NCBI RefSeq assembly: GCF_021023135.1
Contig: NZ_PGFV01000006.1
Coordinates: 1 to 64,000 of the forward strand
Source: Brevibacterium sp. CCUG 69071
Lineage (GTDB): Bacteria > Actinomycetota > Actinomycetes > Actinomycetales > Brevibacteriaceae
Reading direction: 5' to 3'
Length of the DNA: 64,000 nucleotides
The notes under the pieces are model-generated. The model was not told where the DNA came from. It saw only the letters and a program-made list of their open reading frames with translations, and ran no database searches. Positions 57,065 through 64,000 of the stretch are shown piece by piece. The translations under genes were made by a program, and so were the position numbers. How positions within the stretch are numbered: position 1 is the stretch's first letter; the number at the start of each line of letters is the position of its first letter.

Positions 57065-58093
57065 ATGTCAGCTCAACTCTTGCGTCGATTCGCCGGCGCG
57101 GGAACGGTCATCGCGTTCGCGCTCACCGCAGGTGCCTGCAGCCAGGATTCGAAGGACACCGAGGCTCAGGCTGCGGGTGATTTCGAGCCGGTGACGATCG
57201 AGCACGCCTTGGGCAAGGCGGAGATCAAGACCGAACCCGAACGCGTCGTCACCCTCGGTCAGGGATCGACCGAGACCGCCATCGCCCTGGGCAAGACCCC
57301 GGTCGGCATGGAGGAATACGCCTGGGGAAGCGATGACTCCGGCTACATGCCGTGGATCCACGAGGCCATCGAGGAGAAGGGCGAAGAGCTGCCCGAGCAG
57401 TTCCAGGGCGACACGGAACTCGACGTCGAGGCGATCGCCGAACTCGATCCCGATGTCATCCTCGCCCCGTGGTCGGGCATCACCCAGGAGCAGTACGATC
57501 AGCTCACCGACATCGCCCCGACCGTGGCCTACCCCGAACAGCCGTGGACGATCGAATGGGACGAGCAGATCACCACGATCGGCAAGGCCCTCGGTGAGGA
57601 AGAGGAGTCCGAAGGGCTCGTCGAGGACATCAAGACCCAGCTCTCCGATGCCAAGCGCAATGAGTACGAAGGCCTGACCTTCTCCTTCATCTACAACTCC
57701 GGACCGGGCACCCTCGGCGTGTTCTACCCCAGCGAACAGCGCGTCTCGATGGTCTCGGCACTCGGGCTGACTCCCGACCCGGTCATCGACGAACTGAAGA
57801 AGGACTACGACGAACCGGGCACGGATTCGGCTCTCATCGGTCTGGAGAACGCGGACAAGCTCAACGACTCCGACCTCATCTTCACCTTCTACTCCGATGA
57901 GAAGAGCCGGAAGGAGATCGAGGGACAGAGCGTCTACGCGAACATCCCCGCGATCAAGGCCGGAGCGGTCGTCGCCCCTGATGACCAGCCCTTCGTCACC
58001 GGCTCGTCGATCATCAACCCGCTCACCGTCCCCTGGACGCTCGAGCGCTACGTGCCGATGATCGACGAGGCAGTGAAGAAGCTCGACAAGTAG
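57065..58093 (+). CDS. iron-siderophore ABC transporter substrate-binding lipoprotein
   Basis: A 342-aa FecB/FepB-type binding protein exported as a lipoprotein (AFALTAGAC lipobox). It carries IEHALGKAEIKTEPERVVTLGQGSTETAIALG, the usual start of the mature domain, and a C-terminal PLTVPWTLERYVPMIDEAVKKL. It delivers a ferric siderophore to a permease encoded elsewhere; no permease or ATPase gene is adjacent, so it is an orphan. The iron box at 56998-57016 predicts repression in iron-replete cells. Confidence 0.9.
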   Translation: MSAQLLRRFAGAGTVIAFALTAGACSQDSKDTEAQAAGDFEPVTIEHALGKAEIKTEPERVVTLGQGSTETAIALGKTPVGMEEYAWGSDDSGYMPWIHEAIEEKGEELPEQFQGDTELDVEAIAELDPDVILAPWSGITQEQYDQLTDIAPTVAYPEQPWTIEWDEQITTIGKALGEEEESEGLVEDIKTQLSDAKRNEYEGLTFSFIYNSGPGTLGVFYPSEQRVSMVSALGLTPDPVIDELKKDYDEPGTDSALIGLENADKLNDSDLIFTFYSDEKSRKEIEGQSVYANIPAIKAGAVVAPDDQPFVTGSSIINPLTVPWTLERYVPMIDEAVKKLDK

Positions 58094-58096
58094 AGT

Positions 58097-58609
58097 TCAG
58101 CGGTCTCGGCCACGGGCCGATTCGAGTTCGGCCCTGCGCCGGGCCCAGGATCCGGCCAGGTCGAGATCGTCGACGAGCCAGGACATGTAATCGTGCATAT
58201 TGACCACCCGGGCATGGGCATCCGTGCCCGGGTGGACTGCATTCAGCGCCGAGGCGGCCAGATCCCGTTGGGCACGGAGGTAGGGCACCTCGCGGGCGAG
58301 GAAGCCGGCCCACACATCGGAGTCCATGATGAAGTGATCGGCCCGGGATCCCGGTCTCCTGATCCGGCGCACGAAGCCGGCACCGACCAGTCGCCTGGTC
58401 GCACTCGACACGGTGCCTGCGCTGATGCCCAGCGCCTCGGTCAGCTCCGCGGCCCGCACCCCCTCGGATTCGTCGACGAGGAGGTAGCCGGCGATCCGAC
58501 CTTCGAGAACCGAGGCGCCAGACATCGACCACATCGTGCCGAACCGAGTGCTGAACTCGATCTGGAAGTCCTTCGCCGAGGCGGCCCCGGCCTCACCCTC
58601 GGAGCGCAT
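58097..58609 (-). CDS. MarR/GbsR-type transcriptional regulator
   Basis: A 170-aa winged-helix protein. The helix-turn-helix is in VRAAELTEALGISAGTVSSATRRLVGAGFVRRIRRPGSRADHFIMD, a GbsR-type arrangement, followed by a helical C-terminus. The ligand and targets are unknown. Its ATG overlaps the L,D-transpeptidase stop by one base, so the two are co-transcribed. Confidence 0.82.
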   Translation of the reverse strand: MRSEGEAGAASAKDFQIEFSTRFGTMWSMSGASVLEGRIAGYLLVDESEGVRAAELTEALGISAGTVSSATRRLVGAGFVRRIRRPGSRADHFIMDSDVWAGFLAREVPYLRAQRDLAASALNAVHPGTDAHARVVNMHDYMSWLVDDLDLAGSWARRRAELESARGRDR

Positions 58610-60156
58610 CAGTCGAGTGCGCTCAGCTTCTTCCAGTCGTCCCAGTCGTAGACCCAGTCGGAGATGTCGCTGGCCTCGGTGGAGAGGCTGACATCGGAGC
58701 CGGTGATCTCGACGGGGTCGCCGTAGATCGCCGAATCGTAGTACTCCTTGGCACGTTCGGTGCTGAGGTTGATGCAGCCGTGGGAGACGTTGGCCGAACC
58801 CTGCGATCCTGCCGACCACGGGGCGGCATGGACGAACTCGCCGTTGTTGTGGATGCGCACCGCCCATTTCACATCGGTCTCGTAGTCCCACTGCTGGGAG
58901 GTCATCGTGTAGTCGGCGGCCTTGGCCATGACCACATGGATGCCGTTGTAGGACGGCGACTTCTGGGCGCCCAGGGAGGCGGGGAAGTCCATGATCTCCT
59001 TGCCGTCGCGGGTCACGGTCATCCGGTGGGTCTTCGCGCTCGCCTCGACGACCTGTTCCCGTCCGATCTCGAAGTCGAGGGAGAGGTCGTTCTGGCCGAC
59101 GCTCGACTCACCGGTGGGGACGTTCTTCAGCGGGGCGTCGACGGAGACCTTCGAATGTGCGGGCCAGTAGTCCTTGGGGCGGAAGTGCAGACGTGACTCC
59201 GGGTCGTCGGGCAGCCAGGCCCAGGACCCCTTGACCTTGCGCTTCTTGCCGTCCTTGTCGGTGACCTTGACCGAGAGGCGGTGTTCGACGTCGTCGCGGT
59301 ACTCCTTGGACACGGTCGATCCGAAGGTGAGGATGATCGGGGCGGCGACCCCGACGGTCTGGTCGTCGGAGAGGACGGTGCGCACGGCCATCGGCGAGGA
59401 ATCGCTCGCTCCGACGTTCACGGTGGTGGTGAACTCGTGCTCCTGGCCGTCCTCGGTCGTCGCCGTCGCCGCGACCTCGTAGGTGCTGTCGGCGACGAGG
59501 TCGTAGTCGGAGATCCACGCGGTCGCATCATCGGGCGCCGCGACGGCGGACTTCTTCTTCTCGTCCGATTTTGCTGTCTCGTCGGATTTCGGTGTCTCGT
59601 CCGAATCGGCGGATTCGCTCGGCTCAGAGGATTCGCTCGGTTCGGCGGAGTCTTCGGTCTCGTCATCGGTCGAGCCGAGGGAGCCGGATCCGGCCTTGGC
59701 GTCCTCATCCTCGGCATCGAGTTCGGCGCCGGTGGAGTCGAAGAAGACCCCGGGGTCGGCCGAGATGCGCGGGTGTTCGGAATCGGTGATGGAGATGTCG
59801 GTGAATTTCGCGTCGGCGACGGTCAGCGAGATGCGCTTGCCCGGTTCGAGTTCGATGTCCGAGCCCGATTCGACGGCTTGGCCGCCCTGGGCGGAATCGC
59901 TCGCGGTGGGGGAAGCTGAGTCCGTGGGGGCCGCCGATTCGCTTGCGTCCGAGGTCTCGTCGTCTGAGTCCGCAGATGCGGCCTTCGCCTCCGCCTCGGA
60001 GACCGCACCGACGTGGAAGGTCGGCTCGGGAGACGCTTCGGCGGACTTCTTCGCATCATTGCGAGTGGAGTCGGGGTCGGAGCTCGAGGGAGTGCAGGCC
60101 GTCAGCAGGGCGAGCACCGACAGAGCGGCGAGCGCCCCTTGGATCTTCTTGGACAA
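58609..60156 (-). CDS. L,D-transpeptidase lipoprotein with Ig-like and YkuD domains
   Basis: Cell-wall cross-linking enzyme making 3-3 peptidoglycan bonds, 515 aa. A lipobox (ALLTAC) follows the signal; residues about 25-240 contain two Ser/Glu/Asp-rich disordered stretches; then come Ig-like domains and a C-terminal YkuD domain with SHGCINLS (C461 as nucleophile) and an upstream HVVMAKAADYTM. TTG 60156 is preferred because gagg lies upstream and it gives a compact signal peptide; ATG 60213 is the alternative. The acidic Ser-rich insert between domains is longer than usual. Confidence 0.9.
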   Translation of the reverse strand: MSKKIQGALAALSVLALLTACTPSSSDPDSTRNDAKKSAEASPEPTFHVGAVSEAEAKAASADSDDETSDASESAAPTDSASPTASDSAQGGQAVESGSDIELEPGKRISLTVADAKFTDISITDSEHPRISADPGVFFDSTGAELDAEDEDAKAGSGSLGSTDDETEDSAEPSESSEPSESADSDETPKSDETAKSDEKKKSAVAAPDDATAWISDYDLVADSTYEVAATATTEDGQEHEFTTTVNVGASDSSPMAVRTVLSDDQTVGVAAPIILTFGSTVSKEYRDDVEHRLSVKVTDKDGKKRKVKGSWAWLPDDPESRLHFRPKDYWPAHSKVSVDAPLKNVPTGESSVGQNDLSLDFEIGREQVVEASAKTHRMTVTRDGKEIMDFPASLGAQKSPSYNGIHVVMAKAADYTMTSQQWDYETDVKWAVRIHNNGEFVHAAPWSAGSQGSANVSHGCINLSTERAKEYYDSAIYGDPVEITGSDVSLSTEASDISDWVYDWDDWKKLSALD

Positions 60157-60341
60157 CAGGGAACCTCGTTCGAACACAGGGATGAGAGCTGCAGACCATG
60201 CTAATGAAGCCAAATCACGAAAGTATTAACGAAATGGCCTCGCAGCCGCGAAATTCGGCGTTCGGGACGTCGAAAGTCAAGGCTGACCTGGGCTGACAGC
60301 GACAAAGGGGAGTTGTGGAATTGTGACCTTGGGGGAATGAG

Positions 60342-60428
60342 GACTCCCCGTGCACCCGCCAGAGCTCGCTTACCCTTGCTGCCTTCCGGCCCTGGGGGAG
60401 TTCACAAGATGACGCCGCACGGGGAGCC
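60342..60428 (-). ncRNA. ffs: signal recognition particle RNA, small bacterial type (4.5S)
   Basis: On the minus strand the core includes GGCCGGAAGGCAGCAAGGG followed by TAAGCGAGCT, the conserved SRP domain IV (Ffh-binding) loop. Outer segments CTCCCCGTGC and GCACGGGGAG (60426-60417 and 60353-60344) pair to close the rod. The RNA is about 87 nt. It carries no Alu domain, as in other Gram-positive high-G+C bacteria. Confidence 0.92.
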
Positions 60429-60435
60429 AGCGACC

Positions 60436-60465
60436 AGTCTAGTCGAGAGCATCCCTGCCAGCCAA
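60436..60465 (-). promoter_or_regulatory. promoter of the SRP RNA
   Basis: On the minus strand TTGGCT (60465-60460) and TAGACT (60441-60436) are 18 nt apart, with a start expected near 60428. It overlaps the end of the MFS gene. Confidence 0.5.
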
Positions 60466-61926
60466 AACGAGGTCTCTCTCCCGCGTTCGCGCCCGCCTGC
60501 TCAGGCGCAGCAGAGCCAGCGCACCGGCCCCGAAGGCCAGGCTGAGGACCACCTGGACCAGGCAGGCGAGGGCGAAGGCGTCGTCGTAGCCGACGTCGAG
60601 GATGAACACGTGGAAGAGAGCGCCGAGGAGGGCCACCCCGACCGCGATCCCGGCCTGCTGCATCGTCGAGATCAGCCCACCGCTCAGGCCCGCGACACGG
60701 TCGGGGACCGCCCCGACGACCGTGCCCACGAGCGGACCGAACTGCAGGGCCTGACCGGTGCCGAGGCTGAGCGCCGGAATCTGCAGCCACAGGTTCCAGC
60801 TCGACTCCGGGGCACTCGCCGAGACCCAGGCGACTCCGATGAGGCTGAGCACCTGCATCGTCGTGCCGAGCAGCATCGTGCCCGGGCCGCCCAGCCTGCC
60901 GACGACTCGGGGGACGAGGAGGGAGACGAAGAGGAAGGCCGCGGCGAAGAGACCGAGGGCGATCCCGGAGACCCAGGCCGGATCCCCATGGCCGGTCTGC
61001 GAGGTCAGCGAGAAGTTGAACAGGAAGGTGCCGAAGCCGGCGAAGAACACCAACGCCATGAGCATCCCGATCCAGGCGGCGGGAACACGGACCACCTGCG
61101 GCGGGATGAGAGGGTCACGACCGGCCGCCTCGGCGCGGTTCTGCCAGATCGCGAACGCCGCCAGCCCGAGCACTGACACGGCCAGGAGGAGGCCCGGCAG
61201 CGGCAGCCACCCGGTGACGGGGCCGAGGGCGAGACCGATGACGAGGGCGACCATGCCGATGCCGAGCATGATCGCACCCGGCAGATCGAGCGGACCGGGG
61301 TGAGCGGAGCGGGACTCGGTGAGGCGCAGCGAGCCGAGGAATGCGGCCAGCGCCACGAGGCCGCAGGACAGGAAGGCCGCACGCCAGCCCCAGGTGTCGC
61401 CGAAGGCTGAGATCAGCCCGCCGCCGAGGACCTGCCCGCCGACGGTGCCGACGCCGGAGAAGGCGCCGAAGAGGCTGAGCGCCTTGAGTCGGGCGGAACC
61501 GGTCAGCGCATGTTGGAAGCTCGCGAGGATCTGCGGCATCATCACCGCCGCGGCCAGGCCCTGCGCGGTCCGGGCGATGAGCAGGGTGAGCGAATCGGGG
61601 GCGAGGCCGACGCCGAGGGAGACGAGGACGAGCGCGCCGGTGCCGATCGTGAACAGGCGGCGGCGTCCGAAGCGGTCGCCGATGCGCCCGCAGACGATCA
61701 GCCCGGCCGCGAAGGCCGCGGAGAAGAGCCCGACGACGAGCGCCGAGGTCGAATCATCGGCACCGAGGTCGGACTTGAGGGCCGGGATGGCCACATTCGA
61801 CACGGAGAACATGAACGTTGCGAGGAACGCGCCGAGGTGCAGCGGCCACAGGGTCGGGGCCGGTACGGAGCCGGCCATCGCCTCGGCGTCGGTGGGCAGG
61901 ACTGACTGCGTGGGGGAATTTCTCAT
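60439..61926 (-). CDS. MFS transporter, DHA2-like
   Basis: A 495-aa major facilitator with roughly 14 predicted helices. Motif A is GRIGDRFGRRR, and helix 4 has LIARTAQGLAAAVMMPQILASFQ, as in drug:proton antiporters. The substrate is unknown. It lies divergent, 101 nt from a MmyB-type regulator that is broken by an in-frame stop, so its control may be lost. Start 61926 is used; the longer in-frame version to 62034 overlaps the regulator and lacks family features. Confidence 0.9.
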   Translation of the reverse strand: MRNSPTQSVLPTDAEAMAGSVPAPTLWPLHLGAFLATFMFSVSNVAIPALKSDLGADDSTSALVVGLFSAAFAAGLIVCGRIGDRFGRRRLFTIGTGALVLVSLGVGLAPDSLTLLIARTAQGLAAAVMMPQILASFQHALTGSARLKALSLFGAFSGVGTVGGQVLGGGLISAFGDTWGWRAAFLSCGLVALAAFLGSLRLTESRSAHPGPLDLPGAIMLGIGMVALVIGLALGPVTGWLPLPGLLLAVSVLGLAAFAIWQNRAEAAGRDPLIPPQVVRVPAAWIGMLMALVFFAGFGTFLFNFSLTSQTGHGDPAWVSGIALGLFAAAFLFVSLLVPRVVGRLGGPGTMLLGTTMQVLSLIGVAWVSASAPESSWNLWLQIPALSLGTGQALQFGPLVGTVVGAVPDRVAGLSGGLISTMQQAGIAVGVALLGALFHVFILDVGYDDAFALACLVQVVLSLAFGAGALALLRLSRRARTRERDLVLAGRDALD

Positions 61927-62027
61927 GACTCCAGTCTCGGGGCCGGGATGCGGTTGTGGGAGGGCGTGCGGATGGTGTTGGTCGCACCACCTGGATGAGC
62001 CAGGCGGATCGGGCGGACAATGGAAGC

Positions 62028-62918
62028 ATGGCACAAGTGAGAACCGAAGAGCTCGGACGATTCCTGCGCTCGCGGCGCAACCGTGTCCGCCCCTGCGATG
62101 TGGGCCTGGCCAAGGGCACCCGCCGTCGGGTGCCCGGACTGCGGCGCGAGGAGGTCGCCGTGCTCGCGAACATCGGCACCAGCTGGTACACCTGGCTCGA
62201 GCAGGGCCGGGAGGTCCACCCTTCCGAATCGGTGCTCGAATCCATCGCCGAGGCGCTCCTGCTCGACCGTGAGGAGCGTGCCCATCTCTTCCTGCTCGGC
62301 GGGTACCCGGACCGGGTGGCGAACCCGGGGGACTCGGCGGTCGGCGAGCAGATGCGCACCCTGCTCGACGAGCTGCTGCCGCTGCCGGCGATGGTCACCG
62401 ACCCGAGGTACACGATCCTCGCCTTCAATTCCGTCGAACGGTAACTCGCCTCCGACCTCGAGGAGCTCGCTCCGGCCGACCGCAACTGTGCGATCCAGTC
62501 CTTCGAGAGTCCGGAATGGGCGCGGACGTTCCATTCCGACGACGGCCATCGGGCGCAAGTCGTGGCGAAGCTGCGTGCCTCCTATGCGGAGTCGATCGAC
62601 GATCCGGAATGGTCGCCGCTGCTGAGACGGCTGCGGGCGCATCCGGAGTTCTGCCGCCTCTGGGACTCCGGGACTGTCGGTCGTTCGGTGGGGCGGGTGA
62701 AGACCATCGAGCACCCGTATGTCGGCACGCTCAAGCTGACGATGACGACGCTGATCGCCCAGGAGAACCAGCGGCTGACGCTCTCGGTCTACCAGCCGGT
62801 CGACTCGCTCAGCCGTTCGCGGCTGGAGACCCTGCACGGCTGGATCAACGACGGCAGCATCGAACGCAAACGCGCCGAGGCGGGCCCCCGGCGCCACCTC
62901 CACGCCGTCGGAGACTGA
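62028..62918 (+). pseudogene. MmyB-type XRE regulator interrupted by an in-frame TAA
   Basis: A 297-codon reading frame stops once, at TAA 62442-62444, and continues in the same frame to 62918. Before the stop lie an XRE helix-turn-helix (RTEELGRFLRSRR...GLRREEVAVLANIGTSWYTWLEQGRE) and the start of the ligand-binding domain (MVTDPRYTILAFNSVER). After it the rest of the MmyB-like domain is intact (ASDLEELAPADRN to HGWINDGSIERKRAEAG). Without the stop it would be a normal ~296-aa regulator. A remnant of 138 aa could still be made. GACAAT (62016-62021) lies 6 nt before the ATG. Confidence 0.85.
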
Positions 62919-63004
62919 GCCGCCTGCGGCCGGGCGCAGTGCTCGAGGCGCTGTGCTCGGGACCGCGTGGCCGTAAGCGGGCCTGACTCATTCACCTCGC
63001 AATC

Positions 63005-63020
63005 GTGTGATGATTCACAC
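63005..63020. promoter_or_regulatory. perfect 16-bp palindrome upstream of tRNA-Ser
   Basis: GTGTGA-TGAT-TCACAC. It looks like a CRP-type site but has 4 rather than 6 bases between the TGTGA and TCACA halves. The function is unknown. Confidence 0.3.
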
Positions 63021-63071
63021 TCGGCCACTGCGATTTCGCATTGTCGTCATGACTCGGATAAGCTGATTCGC

Positions 63072-63156
63072 GGAGGATTCGCCTAGTGGCCTATGGCGCT
63101 CGCCTGGAACGCGGGTTGGGTTAACGCCCTCAGGGGTTCGAATCCCCTATCCTCCG
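63072..63156 (+). tRNA. tRNA-Ser(GGA)
   Basis: The acceptor stem GGAGGAT pairs with ATCCTCC, and the anticodon loop CTGGAAC holds GGA at 63106-63108. A long variable arm (GGTTGGGTTAACGCCC region) and the T-loop GGTTCGAATCC are present. The long variable arm is diagnostic of tRNA-Ser. The 3' CCA is not encoded. Confidence 0.95.
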
Positions 63157-63162
63157 CGCGAA

Positions 63163-63205
63163 GCAGAAGCCCCGCACCCGAGACACTCGGGAGCGGGGCT
63201 TCTGC
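63163..63205 (+). terminator. hairpin after tRNA-Ser
   Basis: gcagaagccccgc (63163-63175) and its complement (63193-63205) form a 13-bp stem, with an inner cccgag/ctcggg stem. It probably ends the tRNA transcript. Confidence 0.6.
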
Positions 63206-63283
63206 GCGTCCGCAGGCGCCCGGCCCCTCGGTCAACGCGAAATCCGAAAAGGTCGTCTCCGCTCGGACTCATCGGCGTCGGTC

Positions 63284-63339
63284 AACGCGAAGCTCGAATA
63301 AGTCGTCACTGGCGACGACTTATTCGAGCTTCGCGTTGC
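63284..63339. repeat. palindromic repeat family 2, copy C
   Basis: A perfect 25-bp stem (63284-63308, 63315-63339) with a 6-nt loop. A left-half-like copy (ggtcaacgcgaa...ggtcgtc) precedes it at about 63231-63257. The 63157-63492 gap holds only these hairpins and the 12-mer at 63409-63420. Confidence 0.7.
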
Positions 63340-63495
63340 CTGAGCGGGTGAGCTGCCTGCGACAGTCTCGCGCGGAAGAGAATGCGTCCCCGTGTGACCC
63401 GATGCGAAGCAATGCGTCGATCGTGTGGGCTGGATCACCGGCGGTTCGTAGGCTGGCAGACACCTTCCGACGAATGAAAGGGGCCTGACGCCGCG

Positions 63496-64000
63496 ACAGA
63501 GTCCAGCACCAGCACGTACATCTCCGCCAATCCCGTCTCCACGGGCGAACCCGAAGAGCTGAAATTCGCCTACTGGGTGCCCAACGTCTCCGGCGGCCTG
63601 ATGGTCTCGAACGTCGAGCAGCGCACCGACTGGGGCTATGACTACAACGTCAAGCTCGCCCAGACCGCCGAGAACGTCGGCTTCGAATACGCACTCAGTC
63701 AGGTCCGCTACCTCTCCAGCTACGGGGCCGCCCAGCAGCACGAATCGACCTCGATCTCCCTGGCCCTGCTGCTCGCGACGGAGAGGCTCAAAGTCATCGC
63801 CGCCATCCACCCCGGCATCTGGGAGCCGATGGTGCTCGCGAAGTACATCCTCACCGCCGACCAGTTCTCGAAGGGCCGCGCAGCGATCAACGTCGTCTCG
63901 GGCTGGTTCAAGGACGAATACACGAAGCTCGGCCTGCCCTGGCTCGACCACAACGAACGCTATCGCCGCTCCGCCGAGTTCATCGAGGTCGTGCGCAAGC
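63496..64000 (+). CDS. sfnG: FMNH2-dependent dimethylsulfone monooxygenase, SfnG-like (partial)
   Basis: About 168 codons before the window ends. LKFAYWVPNVSGGLMVSNVEQRTDWGYDYNVKLAQ, YALSQVRYLSSYGAAQQHES and INVVSGWFKDEYTKLG are close to SfnG, which oxidises dimethylsulfone to methanesulfinate with reduced FMN. No ATG, GTG or TTG lies between the upstream in-frame stop and the conserved core. The codon before ACA 63496 is GCG (63493-63495), placed 9 nt after aaagggg where a GTG or ATG is expected. It may be a mutated or non-standard start. A 12-mer upstream is shared with the binding-protein gene at 43.1k. Confidence 0.85.

Noticed and set aside
63005..63020. CRP/GlxR binding site
   Set aside because: The half-sites fit but the 4-base spacing does not match the 6-base spacing of CRP-type sites. 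Kept only as an unexplained palindrome.

Overview
The window is dense, G+C-rich DNA with strong G/C bias at third codon positions. It carries DtxR-type and HspR-type operator sequences, many start codons placed 6-7 nt after a -10 hexamer, and actinobacterial families (DUF3152, DUF6412, a ClgR-like XRE regulator, a short SRP RNA). It therefore comes from a high-G+C actinobacterium. The gene content would suit a Brevibacterium-like member of the Micrococcales, but that is inference and no sequence comparison was run.

Bases 1-17.8k hold a purine/allantoin-to-glyoxylate catabolic region: hyi-glxR-gcl-allB, glycerate kinase, uraD-hiuH-uricase, a homodimeric pyruvate dehydrogenase E1 (aceE), an IclR regulator, malic enzyme, a DUF6986 aldolase/citrate-lyase-like protein and a bicupin ureidoglycine aminohydrolase. 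Together they take urate to allantoin and allantoate, and ureidoglycine/glyoxylate to tartronate semialdehyde, glycerate and central metabolism. Allantoate amidohydrolase and ureidoglycolate lyase are not in the window. A repeated operator (TGGAA/CGGAA-N6-TTCCR and WTCCR-N2-RTRC-RRAA) lies at the hyi, glxK, uraD and malic-enzyme promoters, which points to one IclR regulon. Inside this region sits a less G+C-rich gene for an AbiEi/DUF559-like protein, flanked on both sides by near-identical perfect palindromes of 66 and 72 bp.

Bases 17.8k-30k hold mqo, a hisC-like aminotransferase with a coupled FAD oxidase, a 2OG-Fe(II) oxygenase, homocysteine methyltransferase and tgt sharing one divergent promoter, a queuosine-precursor transporter, an M3 peptidase fused to a YbaK domain, and an AI-2E-type exporter. 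Bases 30k-33.3k form a less G+C-rich patch of small enzymes (VOC, two GNATs, HAD, M23), most of them overlapping. Bases 33.4k-45k contain an aldehyde dehydrogenase/DUF779 pair and a minus-strand cassette with peptide-type ABC transporter, luciferase-like monooxygenase and fused CMD/alkylhydroperoxidase. A tandem VOC pair and a DUF3152 lipoprotein are transcribed away from that cassette.

Bases 45k-57k carry a TetR/MFS efflux pair with a large palindromic operator, an HspR-box ClpC-like ATPase, a YidC/DUF6412 pair, a two-gene ClpP operon whose second product lacks the catalytic Ser and His, a two-component system and a ClgR-like regulator. Bases 57k-64k hold an iron-siderophore binding protein behind an iron box, an L,D-transpeptidase, the SRP RNA gene, an MFS transporter next to a regulator broken by an in-frame stop, tRNA-Ser(GGA), and the start of an SfnG-type dimethylsulfone monooxygenase cut by the window edge. 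No CRISPR array, insertion sequence, prophage or origin was seen.
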